Shown: positions 33,703 to 43,650 of the stretch, one piece after another | How the letters are laid out: every line of letters starts with the position of its first letter | How positions within the stretch are numbered: the first letter of the stretch is position 1 | NCBI RefSeq assembly: GCF_030269905.1 | Contig: NZ_BSVC01000009.1 | Coordinates: forward strand, 186,001 to 250,000 | Origin: Pelosinus sp. IPA-1 | Lineage (GTDB): Bacteria > Bacillota > Negativicutes > DSM-13327 | Direction of reading: 5' to 3' | DNA length: 64,000 nt | Program-made: the position numbers and the translations under genes | The notes under the pieces: generated by a model | Told to the model about the DNA's origin: nothing | The model's input: only the letters and a program-made list of their open reading frames with translations | Databases searched by the model: none

Positions 33703-35427
33703 TTATAACACATCATGTTGTAAACGCCACAACTGATAAAAAAGACCCTGTTTTTCTAATAACTCTACCTGACTACCTTGTTCAATAATGCGGCCTGCCT
33801 CTAGTACGATAATATCCCCTACTCTTTCTAATCCAGTCAAACGGTGGGTAATTAAAATGGTAGTCCTCCCTTGCATTAAACGAGAAATGGTCTCCATAAT
33901 CGCCTCTTCCGTTAAAGCGTCTAAGCCTACCGTAGGTTCATCTAAAATTAATAGGGGAGCATCTTTTAAAAGCGCCCTAGCAATGGCAATCCGCTGTCTT
34001 TGCCCTCCTGATAAGGCATGTCCATTTTGCCCTACCATAGTATCTAAACCCTGAGGTAAGCTCTTAATGAATTCACTAAGCTCAGCATTTTTAATGACCT
34101 CCATGAGGGCATCTTCAGTAGCGTCTGGTCTTGCCAGCAAAATATTATCCTTGATACTAGCATTAAATAAATGCGTTTGCTGTGCTACCACACCAAACTG
34201 CTTACGCACTTCCTGAGAATCATAATTCTTTATTTCATTCCCGGCAAACCGAATAGAACCTTGGTGATAATCCCAAAACCGTAATAATAAGTGCAGCAAA
34301 GTGCTCTTTCCCGCCCCGCTAGGCCCTACGATAGCCAAACTTTGTCCCGGTGCAACGGAAAAGGAGACATTATCCAATATGGTCGTTCCTTCCCGGTAAG
34401 AAAAGCTGAGTTTATCTACCTCAATATTTACATTCTTATTTAAAAATATATCTTGGCCATTATCAAGCACAGCAAGCTGCTGATCCACTATAGCAAAGAG
34501 ACGTTTGGCAGCTGACAAACTTTCAGCCAAATAATGCATTGCTATCGGTAAGGGCAATACCCCTTCAAAACTACTTTGCACTGTTAAAGCCACTACTGCT
34601 AGATAAATCCCCTCTAGTTGACCGCTATGTACCAAAGGAATCGCTAACCACAAAACGAGCCACACCGTAGCATTGACGATTAACATGCCAAGCGCATCTA
34701 TCATCCCAGTCACGTTTGCTACTTTTCCCTGAAGTCTTGCTAAACGTTGATCAATAATTTCAATACGCTGAGCCTGCCTTTGCGTTTGACCAAAAGCGGC
34801 AAGTTCAACAACACCTGTTATACTGTCCACTAATTGGGCCTTCATTTCAGTTCTAGTTTGGACCAATTCATTGGCAATTGGGCGTTGTAACCTTAGAACC
34901 ATAAAAGGTAACAGGACACCTAACGTGAAAAATCCGCCTACCAGTACATATACAAATTGCCTACTATACTGTGCCAAAAAGATGGACGTACCAATCAGTA
35001 CTAAAAGTGCAATAAAAGGAGGAGCCAGAACTCTAAGATAAAACTCTTTTAAGGTTTCCACATCACCAACAATAGCGCCAAACAATTCCCCACTCTGCCA
35101 TTTTAATAACCCTGCAGGCGCTAATCTTTCTAGTTTGGTATAAAACCATACCCGTATTATCCCTAATAAACGAAAAGTAGCATCATGAGAAATATAGCGC
35201 TCTAAATAGCGAAAAACAGCCCTAGAAATACCAAAAAAACGCACTCCCACAATAGCAACTGATAACTCTACGATTGAGGGATGCAGGGCCGCACTAGAAA
35301 TAAGGTAGGCGGAAGCAGCCATTAATCCTATATTACTGCCAATGGTCAAACAACCAAAAACACCAGCCACAAGCATCGTCATCCAAGAGGGGCCTATAAT
35401 TCTTAATAATCGTAACAATATATTCAT
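33703..35427 (-). CDS. cydC: ABC exporter subunit CydC
   Basis: Half of the heterodimeric CydDC ABC exporter, which sends cysteine and glutathione-type thiols outward and is needed to assemble cytochrome bd. The 574-residue protein has six membrane helices in residues 1-310 and a nucleotide-binding domain with Walker A GPSGAGKSTLL, signature LSGGQRQRIAIARALL and Walker B PLLILDEPT. The family stretch GVRFFGISRAVFRYLERYISHD near residue 62 identifies it as CydC. Its ATG overlaps the cydD stop by four bases (ATGA), so translation is coupled. Confidence 0.95.
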   Translation of the reverse strand: MNILLRLLRIIGPSWMTMLVAGVFGCLTIGSNIGLMAASAYLISSAALHPSIVELSVAIVGVRFFGISRAVFRYLERYISHDATFRLLGIIRVWFYTKLERLAPAGLLKWQSGELFGAIVGDVETLKEFYLRVLAPPFIALLVLIGTSIFLAQYSRQFVYVLVGGFFTLGVLLPFMVLRLQRPIANELVQTRTEMKAQLVDSITGVVELAAFGQTQRQAQRIEIIDQRLARLQGKVANVTGMIDALGMLIVNATVWLVLWLAIPLVHSGQLEGIYLAVVALTVQSSFEGVLPLPIAMHYLAESLSAAKRLFAIVDQQLAVLDNGQDIFLNKNVNIEVDKLSFSYREGTTILDNVSFSVAPGQSLAIVGPSGAGKSTLLHLLLRFWDYHQGSIRFAGNEIKNYDSQEVRKQFGVVAQQTHLFNASIKDNILLARPDATEDALMEVIKNAELSEFIKSLPQGLDTMVGQNGHALSGGQRQRIAIARALLKDAPLLILDEPTVGLDALTEEAIMETISRLMQGRTTILITHRLTGLERVGDIIVLEAGRIIEQGSQVELLEKQGLFYQLWRLQHDVL

Positions 35428-37154
35428 TTTTCACCTCGGAAGGCCATTACAAGTTGTGAATACAAGCCACGATCTTTCATTAATGTATCGTGGCGACCAG
35501 CTTCTACATCCTGCCCCTCATTTAGCACTACAATCCAATCTGCTTGGTACACTGTCGTCAAACGATGGGCGATAATTAAGACGGTGCGCCTCTTCATGAG
35601 GCGTGCCAAAGCCTCCTCAATCACAGCTTCATTTTGAGGATCTAAGCCTGCTGTAGCCTCATCTAACAACAAGAAGGGGGCATCCTGCAGAAAAGCTCGA
35701 GCAATGGCTAGTCGCTTGCCTTGTCCACCGCTTAAACCATGCCCCCCCTCTCCCACTAATGTTTCATATCCTTCCGGTAAACTGAGGATAAATTCATGGG
35801 CTCCCGCATTCTTTGCCGCCCTAATGACTTCCTCCATTGTTGCCTCTTCCCGCCCTAAACGTATATTATCAGCCACCGAGCGGTAAAACAAATGGGGTTC
35901 TTGAGGCACAAAGGCAACTTGAGCCAACCAGTCCTCAACCCGTATGTCGGATAAACAAATTCCATTAATAGAAATACTTCCTTTATCCGGTTGCATAAAT
36001 GCGAGCAATAGGCTTGCCACCGTACTTTTTCCCGAACCGCTAGCTCCAACTAAAGCAACAGTCTCTCCTGGCTTCATCTCAAAGGTCAACCCTCGCAAAG
36101 CTGGACGTTCTCCCTCTTGATAAGCATAATGTACATTTTCAAAAGTAATTTCCACTTGTTCTTGCTGAGGAAAGGGATTTTTATGTCTTGCCTTATCTTG
36201 CCTCCGGGGTAAGGATAAAATGGCAAAAATTCGATCAGCTGCCGCAGTTCCAGCCATTCCAGCATGAAAATGAGCCCCTAACTGGCGCAGGGGCAAATAA
36301 AATTCTGGAGCTAGCAGCAGTAAGAAAAAAGCCTGGGGAAAATCCATCTTAAAATATAACAATTTCAATCCAATGGTTACCGCCACTAACGCCGTACTAA
36401 TTGTTGCCACCAACTCTAATACTAAGGCTGACAAAAAAGCTACTTTTAATACATTCAGCGTCTTATCTCGAAATTGATTACTCATACGATCAATTACTTG
36501 TATTTGCTCAATACTGCGCCCAAATACTTTCAGCACGGTTAAGCCTTGTAGCACATCTAAAAAATGTGCACTTAGGCGGGACAAAGTCTCCCACTGCCTT
36601 TTATTCACTTGTTCTGCTGAACGTCCGATTAATATCATAAAAATCGGAATTAACGGCGCTGTGAATAGTAAAATAAGCGTTGTAGTTCCATCTAGAGGGA
36701 CTACAGAAGTCAAAACAACCAATGGCACTATCACTGCTGTAAATAACTGAGGCAGGAATTTTGCAAAATATGGTTCTAAATTTTCTACCCCTTCTACCAA
36801 TACATTAACCAATTCTCCTGTTTGTTGCCCACGAATATAAAGGGGACCTAAGGCCAAAAGGGAGGATAATATATGTTGCCTGACGTTAACTTTTACATAG
36901 GAAGCCAGCCGATGCGCCTTAACCTCGATTAGCCACGTGAATAGGCTACGCACAATCATAACCCCAAACAAGGCACCCATCCACTGCCATACCTCAGGCA
37001 GATCCAGCTTGTCCAAAAATACCCCGGCTATCACTTTGGTTAAATAGTTAGCTTGTAGTACCGCTAATATACCACCACCGAACCCCAGCCCAACTAGCAG
37101 ACAGAATTGTTCTCTATGCTGTTTTAGCTGCTCGATCAGACGTTTATCAATCAT
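35424..37154 (-). CDS. cydD: ABC exporter subunit CydD
   Basis: Partner of CydC in the thiol exporter required for cytochrome bd. The 576-residue protein has an N-terminal membrane domain (RSLFTWLIEVKAHRLASYVK near residue 68) and an ATPase domain with Walker A GASGSGKSTVA, Walker B APFLLLDEATAGLDP, and signature LSGGQGKRLAIARAFL, where a Lys stands in place of the common Gln/Arg. AGGAGC lies 7 bases before the ATG. It starts a cydD-cydC unit that is separated from rrf2-cydA-cydB by the large FAD/Fe-S gene and a repeat-rich gap. Confidence 0.95.
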   Translation of the reverse strand: MIDKRLIEQLKQHREQFCLLVGLGFGGGILAVLQANYLTKVIAGVFLDKLDLPEVWQWMGALFGVMIVRSLFTWLIEVKAHRLASYVKVNVRQHILSSLLALGPLYIRGQQTGELVNVLVEGVENLEPYFAKFLPQLFTAVIVPLVVLTSVVPLDGTTTLILLFTAPLIPIFMILIGRSAEQVNKRQWETLSRLSAHFLDVLQGLTVLKVFGRSIEQIQVIDRMSNQFRDKTLNVLKVAFLSALVLELVATISTALVAVTIGLKLLYFKMDFPQAFFLLLLAPEFYLPLRQLGAHFHAGMAGTAAADRIFAILSLPRRQDKARHKNPFPQQEQVEITFENVHYAYQEGERPALRGLTFEMKPGETVALVGASGSGKSTVASLLLAFMQPDKGSISINGICLSDIRVEDWLAQVAFVPQEPHLFYRSVADNIRLGREEATMEEVIRAAKNAGAHEFILSLPEGYETLVGEGGHGLSGGQGKRLAIARAFLQDAPFLLLDEATAGLDPQNEAVIEEALARLMKRRTVLIIAHRLTTVYQADWIVVLNEGQDVEAGRHDTLMKDRGLYSQLVMAFRGEK

Positions 37155-37281
37155 AAAACATGCTCCTGTTCTATTTCTATAGGGAGAGTCTTATTATAAC
37201 CGTAAAAAAAGAAAGCATGTCACCATGCAACCACTTAGCAGTCTCCCTTCCTTAACACTAGTGAAAAAACTATTTTTTATT

Positions 37282-37526
37282 GATAAAGAAGACTTGATTC
37301 AGATGGAGTTTTAACTCCATCTGAATCTTAGTCGCACTTATCCAGGGACTTAGCCGCTCTTAACTCCCACTTATATAAGTGAGCCTTGGGTCCGGAGACC
37401 CCTAGAGCGAACTTATTTCGAGTTTACAGCCTGTTTCCCTGACCTTCAAGGGCAGGGAATTACAGACTGTTAAAGAGATGAAGATGGGAGTGTTAGAGCG
37501 GTTTAGTCATCGGATAATTGTTATCT
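37282..37526. repeat. Intergenic hairpin repeat, family 3, copy 2 (expanded)
   Basis: The inverted, longer relative of 21733-21848. A 15-bp perfect hairpin (arm GATTCAGATGGAGTT) is followed by TTAGTCGCACTTATCC. A long imperfect stem then pairs GGACTTAGCCGCTCTTAACT with AGTGTTAGAGCGGTTTAGTC around about 110 bases, which contain further hairpins. Shared with copy 1 on the opposite strand: CGATGACTAAACCGCTCTAA and ACTCCCATCTTC. Confidence 0.75.
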
Positions 37527-37580
37527 TACTCTATAATCATAGCGAGGATTTAATAAACTTGCAATATTTTTATTTGCCAT

Positions 37581-37735
37581 AAGAAAAACGCTTGTGTCCT
37601 TCAAAACATACACAAAATATTTAAACCACAAAGACACAAAGGACACAAAGAGATATTCACAAAAAGTTCTACTCATAGTTTATCCTTTGTGTGCCGTGTT
37701 AGCAGCATTGTGTCTTTGTGGTTTGTAAACCTTTT
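37581..37735. repeat. Intergenic palindromic repeat, family 1, copy 2
   Basis: Arms AAACCACAAAGACACAA (37623-37639) and TTGTGTCTTTGTGGTTT (37708-37724) are a 17-bp perfect inverted repeat. The outer AAGAAAAACGCT and the inner GACACAAAG and CTTTGTGTGCCG match copy 1 at 2079-2197; the centre is longer here. Confidence 0.8.
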
Positions 37736-37804
37736 CAGTATAAGAAAAGACTACGCCCCCTATTTTCATAGGAGGCATAGCTAGTAAACATCAAGAAAGG
37801 AAGA

Positions 37805-40669
37805 TTATTTTGCCGTAGTACAGCGATCTACCAAGTATACTATGGATTGGTAGCTAAGGCCACTACGATGAGATAAACCCATTTCACAAGTACGGCTATT
37901 GGAATAGCCTGCACTGCAATCAGCTGGTAAACAATCCTTTAGTTCGGCTAATGCTGATTCATTTAATTCAGGGACTTCGAAACCCTTATCACCAGCAAAA
38001 CCACAACATCTTACCTTCTCCGGCATAACAACAGTAGTAGCACAAGCCTCTGCTACTTTTTTGAATTTTTCTTTAAGTCCTAATTTTGTAGAACTACAAG
38101 TAACATGAACCGCTATCGTTTCTTGCTCTTTATTAAAGTTTAGTAATTCGAGTAGATAATCATGAATAAATTCTAATGGTTCAAACATTTTAAGTTTTTT
38201 ATCCATCATTTTTCTCATACGATAAATACATGGACTGGTATCACAAACAATTGGATACTCTCCATTATTACTAACAACAAGTAATTCTTTTTCTAACTCA
38301 CTGCTCATTTTATCTGCGGATTCAAATAATCCTTTACTCTCAAAAGGCATGCCACAACATAATTTATCCATCTCACGAGGGAAAATCACCTCATAGCCAG
38401 CTTTCTCCATCAGCTTAATCATTACTTGACTGAGTTGCCGTTTGTCTTTATCAACAGCAGAAGCACCACCCATGGTCCGGCTAACGCAGCTTGGGAAGTA
38501 CACTACCTTCCGTCCCGCTACGCCTTTTTTCGATTGAGATGGATCTGGAGTTTTTCCGGCGCCAGGCATACATGGATTCCATAAAGGCACTTTATGACCA
38601 CTCAAAGAATGTAAGCCTTGAGCAATTCCTCCCATTAAAGACGTACCCAGTATCGAGTGGGCTATGCCGGCACTAGTAAGACCAAGGCGTGCCATCGTAG
38701 TAACTCCTGCAAAGTTTTGGGTAATAAATCGACCAATGGATTTACCGCGATCCCCCATTAAATTAGCTCTATAATGTTTAGTATGCTCACCAGTATTAAT
38801 CCCTACAGGACAAGTAGTGGAACATAGTCCATCTGTCGCACAGGTTTCGTCACCAAAATAAGCATAATCTTCTTCCAAACGACGCAGCCGAGTATTATCC
38901 TCCCCGGTTTGCCTTAATCTAGCAATCTCACGTTGTACTACAATACGCTGTCTAGGAGTTGCCGTAAGATTTTTAGAAGGACAGTTAATTTCACAGAAAC
39001 CACACTCTATACATTTATCAATAATTTCGTGCGCCTGAGCCATTGGTTTTAAGTTTTGAATATAAAGCAGTTGATTATCCGTAATAATAACATCAGGGTT
39101 TAAGGTATTATCTTTATCAAACACCTTTTTCAATTTGCGCATAAAGCGGTAAGCTGTTTGACCCCACTCCATTTCTACAAAGGGTGCCATATTACGTCCT
39201 GTACCATGTTCTGCTTTTAAAGAACCGCCATACTCATTCACTACCATGTTACAGACATCCTGGATTAATGATTGATAGCGTTCAATTTCTTCTTGCGTCT
39301 TAAATGTCTGGGTTACAACAAAATGCACATTACCATCTAAAGCATGTCCATAAATAATACCATCTTCATAATGGTATTTATCCATAATGTTTCTTAGTTC
39401 TGGCACTGCTTCTGCCATTTTCTCTTTTGGAAAAGCAACATCCTCAATAATTACGGAAGTACCCGGTTGTCTCATACCGCCAACCGCAGGGAAAATTCCT
39501 TTGCGAATATGCCATAATACTTCGTATTCTGCTTTTACATCGGTAAATTCTATCGGAAGTACCGTAGGAATATCTGCTAACCTTGCTTTGACGCCCTCAA
39601 TTAATTCATCTAAGGCAGCCTTGCTTTCGGCACGCACTTCCACTAGTAAAGAAGCAGCATCAGGTGATAAAGTTTTCAAATAGGCTGGCATGCCTGCTTC
39701 ATCTTCTACCGAGCGAAGAGATGCACGGTCCATCATTTCTGCAGCTGCGACTAGATCTCTGTCAAGTTTCATAACTGCTAAGCAAGTTGTATTCATATCT
39801 TTGAAAATCATTAACGCGGATGCTTTATATTCATGATCGACTACTGTTTTATAGGTAATTTCCGTTATGAACGCTAAAGTACCCTCAGAACCAATCATCA
39901 AATGGTTGATAATATCAAAAGGATCAAAATAATCTACAAAAGAATTTAGTCCATAACCTGTCGTATTTTTAATTTTATATTTATGCTTAATACGTTTGGT
40001 CAACTCTTCGTCAGCAGTAATTTCATCACGTATCTTTTCAATGTCCTGTATGATTGATGGATGAGTTTTTCTAAATGCTTCACGGGATGCTGCATCACCA
40101 GTATCTAACATAGTGCCGTCAGCAAAAATAAGTTTCATGCTAGCTACTGTTTTATAGCTATTATCCGCCGTCCCACAGCACATACCACTGGCATTATTAG
40201 CAGCAATACCGCCAATCATCGCATTGTTAATGGTAGCTGGATCAGGTCCAATTTTCCGGGAATATGATTTTAAATAAGCATTGGCTTCAGCCCCAATAAT
40301 CCCTGGCTCTAGGGCGATGGATTCGCCACCTGGGCCAATTGAGTACTTATGCCAGCCTTCCGTTGCTACTAAAAGCACAGAATCCGTAATTGACTGTCCT
40401 GACAAACTTGTGCCTGCTGCCCTAAAAGTTACAGGAATGTTCACCTTATTGGCCTCTTTTAAAATTTTCGCCATTTCTTCAGGAGATTTTACTTTTACCA
40501 CCAGTTTCGGTAGCATGCTATAAAAACTAGCATCGGCGCCATAAGCTAATGTCCGAATCGGATCGACAAAAACTCTTTCTCTAGGTATGAACGTTATAAT
40601 AACATGATAAAAATTCCGATAAGCCTCAGGAAGACTTGCAATATCACTCTCAACAAATTTTAAACTCAC
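37805..40669 (-). CDS. FAD-linked oxidase with Fe-S domains (lactate/glycolate dehydrogenase type)
   Basis: A 954-residue single-chain enzyme joining a FAD_binding_4 domain, its C-terminal cap, a two-cluster ferredoxin domain and CCG domains. The FAD site is TFRAAGTSLSGQSITDS and GGIAANNASGMCCGT; cluster ligands are CIECGFCEINCPSK near residue 580 and CATDGLCSTTCPVG near 625; CCGMPFESKG and CCGFAGDKGF are the CCG motifs. Proteins of this layout oxidise D-lactate, glycolate or similar 2-hydroxy acids and feed electrons to quinone or flavoprotein partners. The substrate is not proved. The start is GTG 40669, with AAGGGGG 8 bases upstream; the longer frame to 40756 has none. It lies between cydAB and cydDC. 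Confidence 0.9.
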   Translation of the reverse strand: MSLKFVESDIASLPEAYRNFYHVIITFIPRERVFVDPIRTLAYGADASFYSMLPKLVVKVKSPEEMAKILKEANKVNIPVTFRAAGTSLSGQSITDSVLLVATEGWHKYSIGPGGESIALEPGIIGAEANAYLKSYSRKIGPDPATINNAMIGGIAANNASGMCCGTADNSYKTVASMKLIFADGTMLDTGDAASREAFRKTHPSIIQDIEKIRDEITADEELTKRIKHKYKIKNTTGYGLNSFVDYFDPFDIINHLMIGSEGTLAFITEITYKTVVDHEYKASALMIFKDMNTTCLAVMKLDRDLVAAAEMMDRASLRSVEDEAGMPAYLKTLSPDAASLLVEVRAESKAALDELIEGVKARLADIPTVLPIEFTDVKAEYEVLWHIRKGIFPAVGGMRQPGTSVIIEDVAFPKEKMAEAVPELRNIMDKYHYEDGIIYGHALDGNVHFVVTQTFKTQEEIERYQSLIQDVCNMVVNEYGGSLKAEHGTGRNMAPFVEMEWGQTAYRFMRKLKKVFDKDNTLNPDVIITDNQLLYIQNLKPMAQAHEIIDKCIECGFCEINCPSKNLTATPRQRIVVQREIARLRQTGEDNTRLRRLEEDYAYFGDETCATDGLCSTTCPVGINTGEHTKHYRANLMGDRGKSIGRFITQNFAGVTTMARLGLTSAGIAHSILGTSLMGGIAQGLHSLSGHKVPLWNPCMPGAGKTPDPSQSKKGVAGRKVVYFPSCVSRTMGGASAVDKDKRQLSQVMIKLMEKAGYEVIFPREMDKLCCGMPFESKGLFESADKMSSELEKELLVVSNNGEYPIVCDTSPCIYRMRKMMDKKLKMFEPLEFIHDYLLELLNFNKEQETIAVHVTCSSTKLGLKEKFKKVAEACATTVVMPEKVRCCGFAGDKGFEVPELNESALAELKDCLPADCSAGYSNSRTCEMGLSHRSGLSYQSIVYLVDRCTTAK

Positions 40670-40808
40670 TGTTATAGCCCCCTTTTTCGAATTGAATAAT
40701 ATACCAATAACTATATCATAAATCGACAAAATATACATAATTTTTTGATAAAACAATAAATCTAGCTCAATTATTGAATAAGGGCAGCTCGAAAGCCGCC
40801 CTTATCTT

Positions 40809-41813
40809 TTAATATTCTAAGTCTTTAGCAGTAACGCGTTTTCGAAATACCCAGTAGGTCCAGCCCTGGTAAGCTAGCACTATGGGCACTAAGATTAGCG
40901 CCGCAAATGTCATTATTTTTAAAGTGTAGGCACTAGAAGATGCATTGTGGATCGTTAAACTCCATGACGGATTTAAACTAGAGACCATAATCCGAGGGAA
41001 TAAGCCACTGAAAAAGGCGATTGTTGTGAAAACAATGGCCAACCCGCTCATAGCAAAAGCCCATCCGTATTTTTTTATCCATGCTAAAGCATATCCCAAA
41101 ACAAAAACTACAACGGCTCCCCACATGGTAACACTAGCTAATCCACTTTTGAATAAATCTGTGTTCGTATACGTTAACCCTACGAGGCTTAAGAAGGCTA
41201 AGGCAGCAAGAATTCCAATTGTTACAGCTGCTTTTCGCGCACGTTCAATAATTGGCCCTTCAATCTTAAGGGTTAAGAACAAAGCCCCATGGAATAAAAA
41301 CACGAGTAAAAAGGCAACCCCACCTACTAAAGTGTAAGGGCTTAACAAATCAAAGAAGGTTCCAGCATACTGCATCTTAGCATTAATAGGGATGCCTTGA
41401 ATCAGGTTGGTAACAGCTACACCCCAAAGCAGTGCTGGCAGAGCACTGCCAATAAAGATCATCCAATCCCAAGTGCTGCGCCATTGAGGATTTTCGTCTT
41501 TGCTCCGAAATTCAAAAGCCACTCCCCGCACAATCAAAGCCATGAGCATTACAAACAATGCCATGTAAAAACCACTAAACATAGTTGCATATACATGTGG
41601 GAACGCCGCAAACATGGCACCCCCTGCAGTAATCATCCAAACCTCATTTCCATCCCAAACCGGCCCAATGGTATTTATAATCATCCGTCGTTCTACATCA
41701 TCCTTGCCTAAGAAAGGCAATAACATTCCAACACCATAATCAAATCCTTCTAAGAAAAAGAAGCCCGTAAATAAAACACCAACCAAAATAAACCATAATA
41801 CATTTAGTTCCAT
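40809..41813 (-). CDS. cydB: Cytochrome bd oxidase subunit II
   Basis: Membrane subunit II of the bd quinol oxidase, about eight helices in 334 residues. The N-terminus WFILVGVLFTGFFFLEGFDYGVGML and NTIGPVWDGNEVWMI near residue 47 are diagnostic. Its start overlaps the cydA stop by 10 bases. After the stop a GGGC/GCCC hairpin (about 40777-40805) may end the transcript. With CydA it reduces oxygen to water at high affinity, in anaerobes mainly to remove oxygen. Confidence 0.96.
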   Translation of the reverse strand: MELNVLWFILVGVLFTGFFFLEGFDYGVGMLLPFLGKDDVERRMIINTIGPVWDGNEVWMITAGGAMFAAFPHVYATMFSGFYMALFVMLMALIVRGVAFEFRSKDENPQWRSTWDWMIFIGSALPALLWGVAVTNLIQGIPINAKMQYAGTFFDLLSPYTLVGGVAFLLVFLFHGALFLTLKIEGPIIERARKAAVTIGILAALAFLSLVGLTYTNTDLFKSGLASVTMWGAVVVFVLGYALAWIKKYGWAFAMSGLAIVFTTIAFFSGLFPRIMVSSLNPSWSLTIHNASSSAYTLKIMTFAALILVPIVLAYQGWTYWVFRKRVTAKDLEY

Positions 41814-43192
41814 AATGTCGCCTCCTTATTCTTAGTCAGCACACCTAGAACCGGCTTATGCTCCACAGGTCCTTCTAAAATAAACTTCCGCACTAAATAA
41901 ATAGCCGCTATCGCCAGCACGCCGTATATTACCGTAAAACCAATTAAAGAAATCCAAACTTCCGTACTTGTTACGTTGGTAGAAACAGCCTGACTAACCT
42001 TCTGTAAACCTACAACAATCCAGGGCTGACGTCCCCCTTCAGTTAATATCCACCCAGTTGAGTTTGCAATGTAAGGCACAGGTAGGCTCCAGAGTAACAA
42101 CTTAAGAACTGTCCTATTCTCCTCTAATCGCTCTTTATATAATAAAAATATACTAATAACCGCTAATAACATCATCCATAAACCCGACAAAACCATGATT
42201 CTAAAGGTCCAAAAGGACTGTGTAATGGATGGAGTATAATTTCCTGGCCCATACTTCATTTCTGCTGCAGCTTGTAGTTCATTAATGCCCTTTATTTCTC
42301 CCTCTGGCTTATCATAGGCCAATAAAGATAGCACCTTGGGAATACCGATTTCAAAGGAATTCTTTTTATTCGCTTCATCCACCACCACTGCAATGGCAAA
42401 AGGAGCAGGATCTGCCGATTCCCATAAGGCTTCCATGGCAGCCATTTTCATTGGTTGTTTTTTAGCTAGGTATTGAGCTTGCAAATGCCCTGTGCCCATT
42501 ACTAATAAAGTGCTTACTAACATGCATGCTAAACCCACTTTAATCGACATACGAAAGATGGGTAAATGACGTTGTTTTAATAAATAATAAGCACTAATCG
42601 CTGTCACAAATACACCCGCTGTCACAAGTCCGCCTAAAACAGTATGTGGAAATTGCCCCCAGACATAAGGATTCGTAATTACGGCTAAGAAGTCAGTCAT
42701 TTCTGCCCGTCCATTTTGTAAGGCATATCCTACAGGAGACTGCATAAAGGAATTGGCGACCAAAATCCAAAAAGCAGATAAATTGCTAGCAAATGCGACT
42801 AACCAAATACAAGCTAAATGCACTCTCTTCGATAATCGCTCCCAGCCAAAAATCCATAATCCAAGAAAAGTTGATTCTATGAAAAAGGCTGTCAAGGCTT
42901 CTAATGCTAAAGGTGCTCCAAAAATATCCCCCATAAAACGAGAATATTCAGCCCAGTTCATACCAAAGTGAAATTCCTGAACAATCCCAGTTACCACACC
43001 CATGGAAAAGTTAACTAAAAATAACTTCCCCCAAAACATGGTCATCTTTTTATACATTTCATTTCCTGTCTGAACATACAAGGTTTCCATGACCGCTACT
43101 AAAACTGACAAGCCTAATGTCAGCGGTACAAATAAAAAGTGGTATACCGTTGTCATTGCAAATTGCCATCGTGCTAAAAGCAAAACATCCAT
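41804..43192 (-). CDS. cydA: Cytochrome bd oxidase subunit I
   Basis: Haem-carrying subunit I, 462 residues, nine likely helices. H18 in TTVYHFLFVPLTLGLS aligns with the axial His19 of E. coli CydA; GFNW-like FHFGMNWAEYSRFMGD, the quinol-side GRQPWIV and the loop WILTEGGRQPW are all present. The region between helices VI and VII is short, so it is the short-Q-loop type. It follows the Rrf2 gene by 7 bases, so expression is probably set by that regulator through the upstream promoter. Confidence 0.97.
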   Translation of the reverse strand: MDVLLLARWQFAMTTVYHFLFVPLTLGLSVLVAVMETLYVQTGNEMYKKMTMFWGKLFLVNFSMGVVTGIVQEFHFGMNWAEYSRFMGDIFGAPLALEALTAFFIESTFLGLWIFGWERLSKRVHLACIWLVAFASNLSAFWILVANSFMQSPVGYALQNGRAEMTDFLAVITNPYVWGQFPHTVLGGLVTAGVFVTAISAYYLLKQRHLPIFRMSIKVGLACMLVSTLLVMGTGHLQAQYLAKKQPMKMAAMEALWESADPAPFAIAVVVDEANKKNSFEIGIPKVLSLLAYDKPEGEIKGINELQAAAEMKYGPGNYTPSITQSFWTFRIMVLSGLWMMLLAVISIFLLYKERLEENRTVLKLLLWSLPVPYIANSTGWILTEGGRQPWIVVGLQKVSQAVSTNVTSTEVWISLIGFTVIYGVLAIAAIYLVRKFILEGPVEHKPVLGVLTKNKEATLWN

Positions 43193-43199
43193 ACTATCC

Positions 43200-43622
43200 C
43201 TACCCTTCTCTATTATTTTTTTCTACTAACTGATCAAACTTAACCTTTTCTAGGGACTTCACAAAATCCTGTTGAATAACAGCCAACGATGTATGTACTA
43301 GGCATTTCGATTCACAGCCTTTAGTACAGGAAGCATCTTCCTTCAAACATCGTTGTAAATCAATCGGACCTTCCATCGCTTGAATCACATCTAACAGACT
43401 AATCTCTTTTGCAGGCTTTGCCAGCACAAAACCACCATCTACCCCCCGATAGGACTTTACCAACCCTCCCCGACTTAAAGATCTCATGATTTTCTGCAAA
43501 AATCCTGGAGGTATATTCTGCTGCTCAGCAATGGTCTGACCGTTTGCTAGCTTTCCTTCTGGTAATTCCGTTAGATGTATAATGACCCGAAATGCGTAAT
43601 CCGTTGCTTGGTTAAACTGCAC
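43200..43622 (-). CDS. Rrf2-family transcriptional regulator
   Basis: A 140-residue winged-helix DNA-binding protein of the Rrf2 family (IscR, NsrR, CymR relatives). The helix-turn-helix covers TIAEQQNIPPGFLQKIMRSL, then GGLVKSYRGVDGGFVLAKP. It has four cysteines at 92, 99, 103 and 107 (CLKEDASCTKGCESKC), which could hold an Fe-S cluster, so it may sense oxygen, NO or redox state (inference). The spacing differs from IscR. It is the first gene of rrf2-cydA-cydB, and a palindrome covers its probable transcript start, suggesting autoregulation. AGAGGAAG precedes the ATG. Confidence 0.92.
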   Translation of the reverse strand: MQFNQATDYAFRVIIHLTELPEGKLANGQTIAEQQNIPPGFLQKIMRSLSRGGLVKSYRGVDGGFVLAKPAKEISLLDVIQAMEGPIDLQRCLKEDASCTKGCESKCLVHTSLAVIQQDFVKSLEKVKFDQLVEKNNREG

Positions 43623-43650
43623 ATATACACTTCCTCTTTAAAACAATACT

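Larger units (their letters stand above)
37155..37804. other. 650-base intergenic region filled with repeats
   Basis: Besides a TATAAT box at about 37191-37196 (minus strand, probably the cydD -10 box) the gap holds only two repeat elements (37282-37526 and 37581-37735). I see no ORF with a ribosome-binding site. Confidence 0.7.
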
